DNA of 64,000 bases from positions 1,488,001 to 1,552,000 of the forward strand of contig CM074767.1 of NCBI GenBank assembly GCA_037355855.1, written 5' to 3'. The notes beneath the pieces are model-generated. The model did no database searches. It was given only the letters and a program-made list of their open reading frames with translations, and was not told the origin of the DNA. Shown in pieces: positions 61,264-64,000 of the stretch (positions are counted from its first letter, which is position 1; every line of letters begins with the position of its first letter). The position numbers were made by a program, and so were the translations under genes. This DNA comes from Pseudo-nitzschia pungens (taxonomy: Eukaryota > Bacillariophyta > Bacillariophyceae > Bacillariales > Bacillariaceae).

Positions 61264-62388
61264 GATTTCGAAAAGTTTCTTGAGGTCCAATTCTTTTTGT
61301 ATTGCGGTTGTACCGTGTTATAATATCGTCAAGTTCACCAATTCAATGGATGGAATTTGATTCATCAAAAGATAATACGTTGTAATTTCGTAGTTGACAA
61401 CAACTTCCGCTGTTTTCGCCAGAGTTGTAATTGGTGGTGATGTTGTTTTTTATCGGTTGTGGTTGCGTGGAAGAGAACAGACATAACTGGTGATGTTTTT
61501 TATCGGTTGTGGTGGTGTGTAAGGGAACAGACATAACGTCATTCCGATGAGTCCTCAGTCAAGGACGAAATTACACAAAACATACGTAATCTTTAAAATC
61601 TTACCGTAGGCAGCGTGGTTCTCAAAACAACTTGCCGACATCATTGCACAGTAACAACAACACGATTGGATTACTAAATTTTTCGGGCTCTCACATTATT
61701 TGATTGGATAATCGGAAGATCTGGTGATGAGAACTCGTGGCGCGCATCAAAGTTTAAGGTTACCCTTCTATTTTTTGTTGACACTTGAGATCCGAGCGTT
61801 GACGTGCGATGACTGACAGACTGGAATGAAATAGTTGGAGTATACCATTGTGGTCGGAGTAGTTCACACTTGAACGCCTCCCTCCGGAATCAATGCCTCT
61901 AAATTTCAAAAACTCTCACAAAATGGACACGAAGGAGCATCGAACCCCGCAGAACAGTCAAATCATCCAATGAGTTAATGCGTTAGGCGAATCCATTAGA
62001 CTATTCAGCTTATGTCTCTACTACTGGAACATTCGTTGCGCTCCGCTCCAGGTTTGTCACTGAAATGGACAGGACATCAAGCACGGTGCCACACTCTGGA
62101 TAGACGACAGTCTACGATACTTGTAGATGGGTTTCGAAATTCCGATTTTTTTTGTGGCACATTTGTAGTGGTCGAAGTTCTCCCATCATTATCAATCGAC
62201 TTCCGAATGTGATAGGAAACAAACCGGTATCGCAGAACACGTATTACGTATGATCTGTTGCGCATCGCAGATCATAGTCAAACCCGAGAAAGCACCAACT
62301 CCAAAGTACGATTGAAAAGGTGAAGACAAGTTCTTTCGTGTTCACAACAATGACATAGGTCGGCCTTAGGCCTTCACTATAATTCAAG
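61264..62388. other. intergenic between divergent genes
   Basis: Contains a pair of about 50-bp tandem repeats (61435-61537) and AATCTTACCGTAGG at about 61597. A tRNA-like A box/B box pair on the minus strand near 61930-62000 does not fold (see rejected). No gene. Confidence 0.5.
61435..61537. repeat. two tandem ~50-bp repeats
   Basis: Copies at 61435-61487 and 61489-61537 share GGTGATGTT, TTTTTTATCGGTTGTGGT and GAACAGACATAAC, with a few substitutions and a short indel. Confidence 0.85.
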
Positions 62389-63420
62389 ATGATGGAGTCC
62401 CCACTACTAGGATCAAAAATATTCACTCACTACCATCAACACCGAACACATCGCAACTGTGAGGAGAGTGATAAAAATAGTGATGGTGGTGGTATCAATG
62501 AGACTGATGTATCTCCCACTAGAAGAACGGATTTCATTCCTGAGAAAGCAACATCAAATGCCAGACATACAGGTATTGACTTCATACAGTCAGATTCAAA
62601 CACTGATATACACTTCGGCCACAAAGTTGACGATCTTACCATGGGCTATAGTGAATCCCCTAGTCCCCGTCGTACTACGGAACGGAATACAGTGGAAACT
62701 GCGCCATCTCTAAATTCAGGAAGATCTTTCCGTGTGAAGTCATTGGATAGATGTCTTGAAGAGGCTGTGTCACCATTGTTTCCGGACTCGTCGTCGTCGT
62801 CTGCATCGATTTCGTCCTTCCCTAACGTTATAATGATTCCGGGACCGCTAATACCTTCGGTAGATGCGAAGGAAGAGTTTCCCCTTTTCGTCTTGGCAAA
62901 AGGAGGCTACGAAACGACGATTCCAAAGGAGATGAAGACCCCTACTGAATTACCGACGGAAGAGGTGACATTCAGTCATGGCAATCGTTTCGAAACCACG
63001 ACAACGCCTGCTTCCAAACAAAGACAACGGAAAAGTAATCACAACCGGAGTCATTTTGTATTCGACGGCAACCTCTCCTTCGGGTCTGTTAGCCCACCCC
63101 CAATGTACGCATCACCGTCTCCGATGTATTTATCCTCAACAACTAGAGTGTCTCCTCCGGATATATCTATGGCAAGTTATCCTATTTCTTCTGCAGTTTC
63201 TGCATCACCGCCACGTTCGTTTGACATTGGATCTTGGGACGAAGAAATTTGTTGCGATAAAAAGCAGCAAGGAAGGAAGACACCACCTCCAAGCCATAAA
63301 GAGCAAAGACGCCGAAACAGAGCCATGCCTTCCATGCAATACGAAACTATCATTCTAAACAGATTGAGACAGGAGAAGCAGCAAGAACAAGAACAATTGC
63401 CACAGCAGAAATCCTGGTAG
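62389..63420 (+). CDS. disordered hypothetical protein
   Basis: Single exon of 343 aa with ATG at 62389. It is Ser/Thr/Pro-rich throughout with no TM or signal. Short ordered patches are FRVKSLDRCLEEAVSPLF, FPNVIMIPGPLIPSVDAKEE and FPLFVLAKGGYETTIP. A Pro-Met-Tyr repeat (SPPPMYASPSPMYLSS) sits near residue 240. The C-terminus is basic and Gln-rich, with a short helix (AMPSMQYETIILNRLRQEKQ). Many SP/TP sites suggest phosphoregulation, which is inference only. Family not recognised. Confidence 0.65.
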   Translation: MMESPLLGSKIFTHYHQHRTHRNCEESDKNSDGGGINETDVSPTRRTDFIPEKATSNARHTGIDFIQSDSNTDIHFGHKVDDLTMGYSESPSPRRTTERNTVETAPSLNSGRSFRVKSLDRCLEEAVSPLFPDSSSSSASISSFPNVIMIPGPLIPSVDAKEEFPLFVLAKGGYETTIPKEMKTPTELPTEEVTFSHGNRFETTTTPASKQRQRKSNHNRSHFVFDGNLSFGSVSPPPMYASPSPMYLSSTTRVSPPDISMASYPISSAVSASPPRSFDIGSWDEEICCDKKQQGRKTPPPSHKEQRRRNRAMPSMQYETIILNRLRQEKQQEQEQLPQQKSW

Positions 63421-64000
63421 AGGCTTTGTAATACAAACAAATGCAAATCGTGTTCATAAACGATACTACTAAGTGATTTACTTCTCTGGTATATTCCAAT
63501 TCATTGTCAGTCATTCACGGAATTGATTTGTGATTTTATTGTTGAGGTTCGCTTTTCTATTGTTTTCTGATATGTCCCTCACAATTTGCTCCGTCGGTGT
63601 CCACGAACCATGTTGATTTGCATTGCAAAATGCATTGCAAAATGCTTTGCACGTTCTTCAAATGTTTTCACGCACAACATGTCGGTCTGTACTAGACATT
63701 TTTGACTAACATCTCTATTCTCGAAGAGATGCCTCCATTGAACTCAATCGAGTTGTTCTGTTATTTTCTTCCCCAAATCGTTGCAACATGGAATCGTGTG
63801 AAATGTATGTGGAATATTATTTCATATTATTTGCTTCGAAGTGGGTGAGTTATTCCCTTAGGTAAGATTATTTTCCTATCTTTTGTCGGCTTCACCATGC
63901 CAACAATCACTACCCGTACTCACGTAAGGGCAAATATCTATGATTTCAGATTGTAATCGGCACGTACACAACATTATCTTGCCAACAATCTTAAAATCGT
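63421..64000. other. intergenic to window end
   Basis: No gene seen. ATGCATTGCAAAATGC duplicated motif (TGCATTGCAAAA twice) lies at about 63620-63644. Confidence 0.55.

Noticed and set aside
61930..62005. tRNA-like gene on the minus strand
   Set aside because: TAGTCTAATGG looks like an A box and GGTTCGATGC like a B box, but no acceptor, anticodon or T stem can be paired. At most it is a tRNA/SINE relic.

Overview
The window looks like nuclear DNA of a diatom, probably a raphid pennate. The evidence is short GT-AG introns (about 70-255 bp) inside otherwise compact genes, a eukaryotic tRNA-Glu, a digalactosyldiacylglycerol synthase, and proteins with diatom-style bipartite plastid presequences (signal peptide followed by a cleavage site before Phe). 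There is also a protein with a domain I recall as common in diatoms. Species cannot be fixed from the sequence alone.

Layout. 1-3423: transposon nest, with a 5'-truncated LINE (RNase H and zinc-knuckle end) between two nearly identical copies of a decayed Tc1/mariner transposase segment. 4.7-6.4 kb: UMF1/Atg22-like transporter (1 intron). 7.1-8.6 kb (-): GDPD-like membrane protein. 9.35-10.13 kb: large AT-rich foldback element. 10.3-12.0 kb: phosphodiester glycosidase (NAGPA-like, 1 intron). 12.4-14.1 kb (-): RluA-type pseudouridine synthase. 15.7-17.4 kb: membrane GT2 glycosyltransferase. 18.3-19.9 kb: DRG1-type GTPase (2 introns). 20.45-20.81 kb: internally deleted copy of the large retroelement found further right. 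21.4-22.6 kb: MOSC-domain protein. 22.9-24.3 kb (-): membrane-anchored cyclophilin-like protein. 25.35-26.2 kb: COPI-associated/TVP15-like membrane protein. 26.65 kb: tRNA-Glu(UUC). 27.3-28.8 kb: acidic plastid-type protein. 29.5-30.1 kb (-): small hypothetical. 30.8-33.6 kb: large unknown single-pass membrane protein. 35.0-36.7 kb: acetylornithine aminotransferase with two 1-nt frameshifts. 37.0-41.4 kb (-): very long disordered protein ending in a villin-type headpiece. 42.8-45.8 kb: DGDG synthase. 46.4-47.0 kb (-): diatom-type hypothetical. 48.5-58.05 kb (-): complete-looking 9.5-kb GC-rich DIRS-like retrotransposon (Gag, RT-RNase H, tyrosine recombinase, extra ORF). 58.5-63.4 kb: two coiled-coil proteins and one disordered protein.

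How it fits together. The host genes are ordinary, unlinked single genes, with no evident cluster beyond shared membrane or secretory themes (GDPD-like, NAGPA-like, cyclophilin-like, COPI-associated). The most notable content is mobile DNA. The DIRS-like element encodes both a reverse transcriptase and a tyrosine recombinase, and a second locus 28 kb away carries just its two ends. That suggests an autonomous/non-autonomous pair and lets the element termini be placed. The spacers share recurring short motifs (GTAACCTTAC/GTAAGGTTAC and TACTTCGTA) that I did not see in the coding regions.
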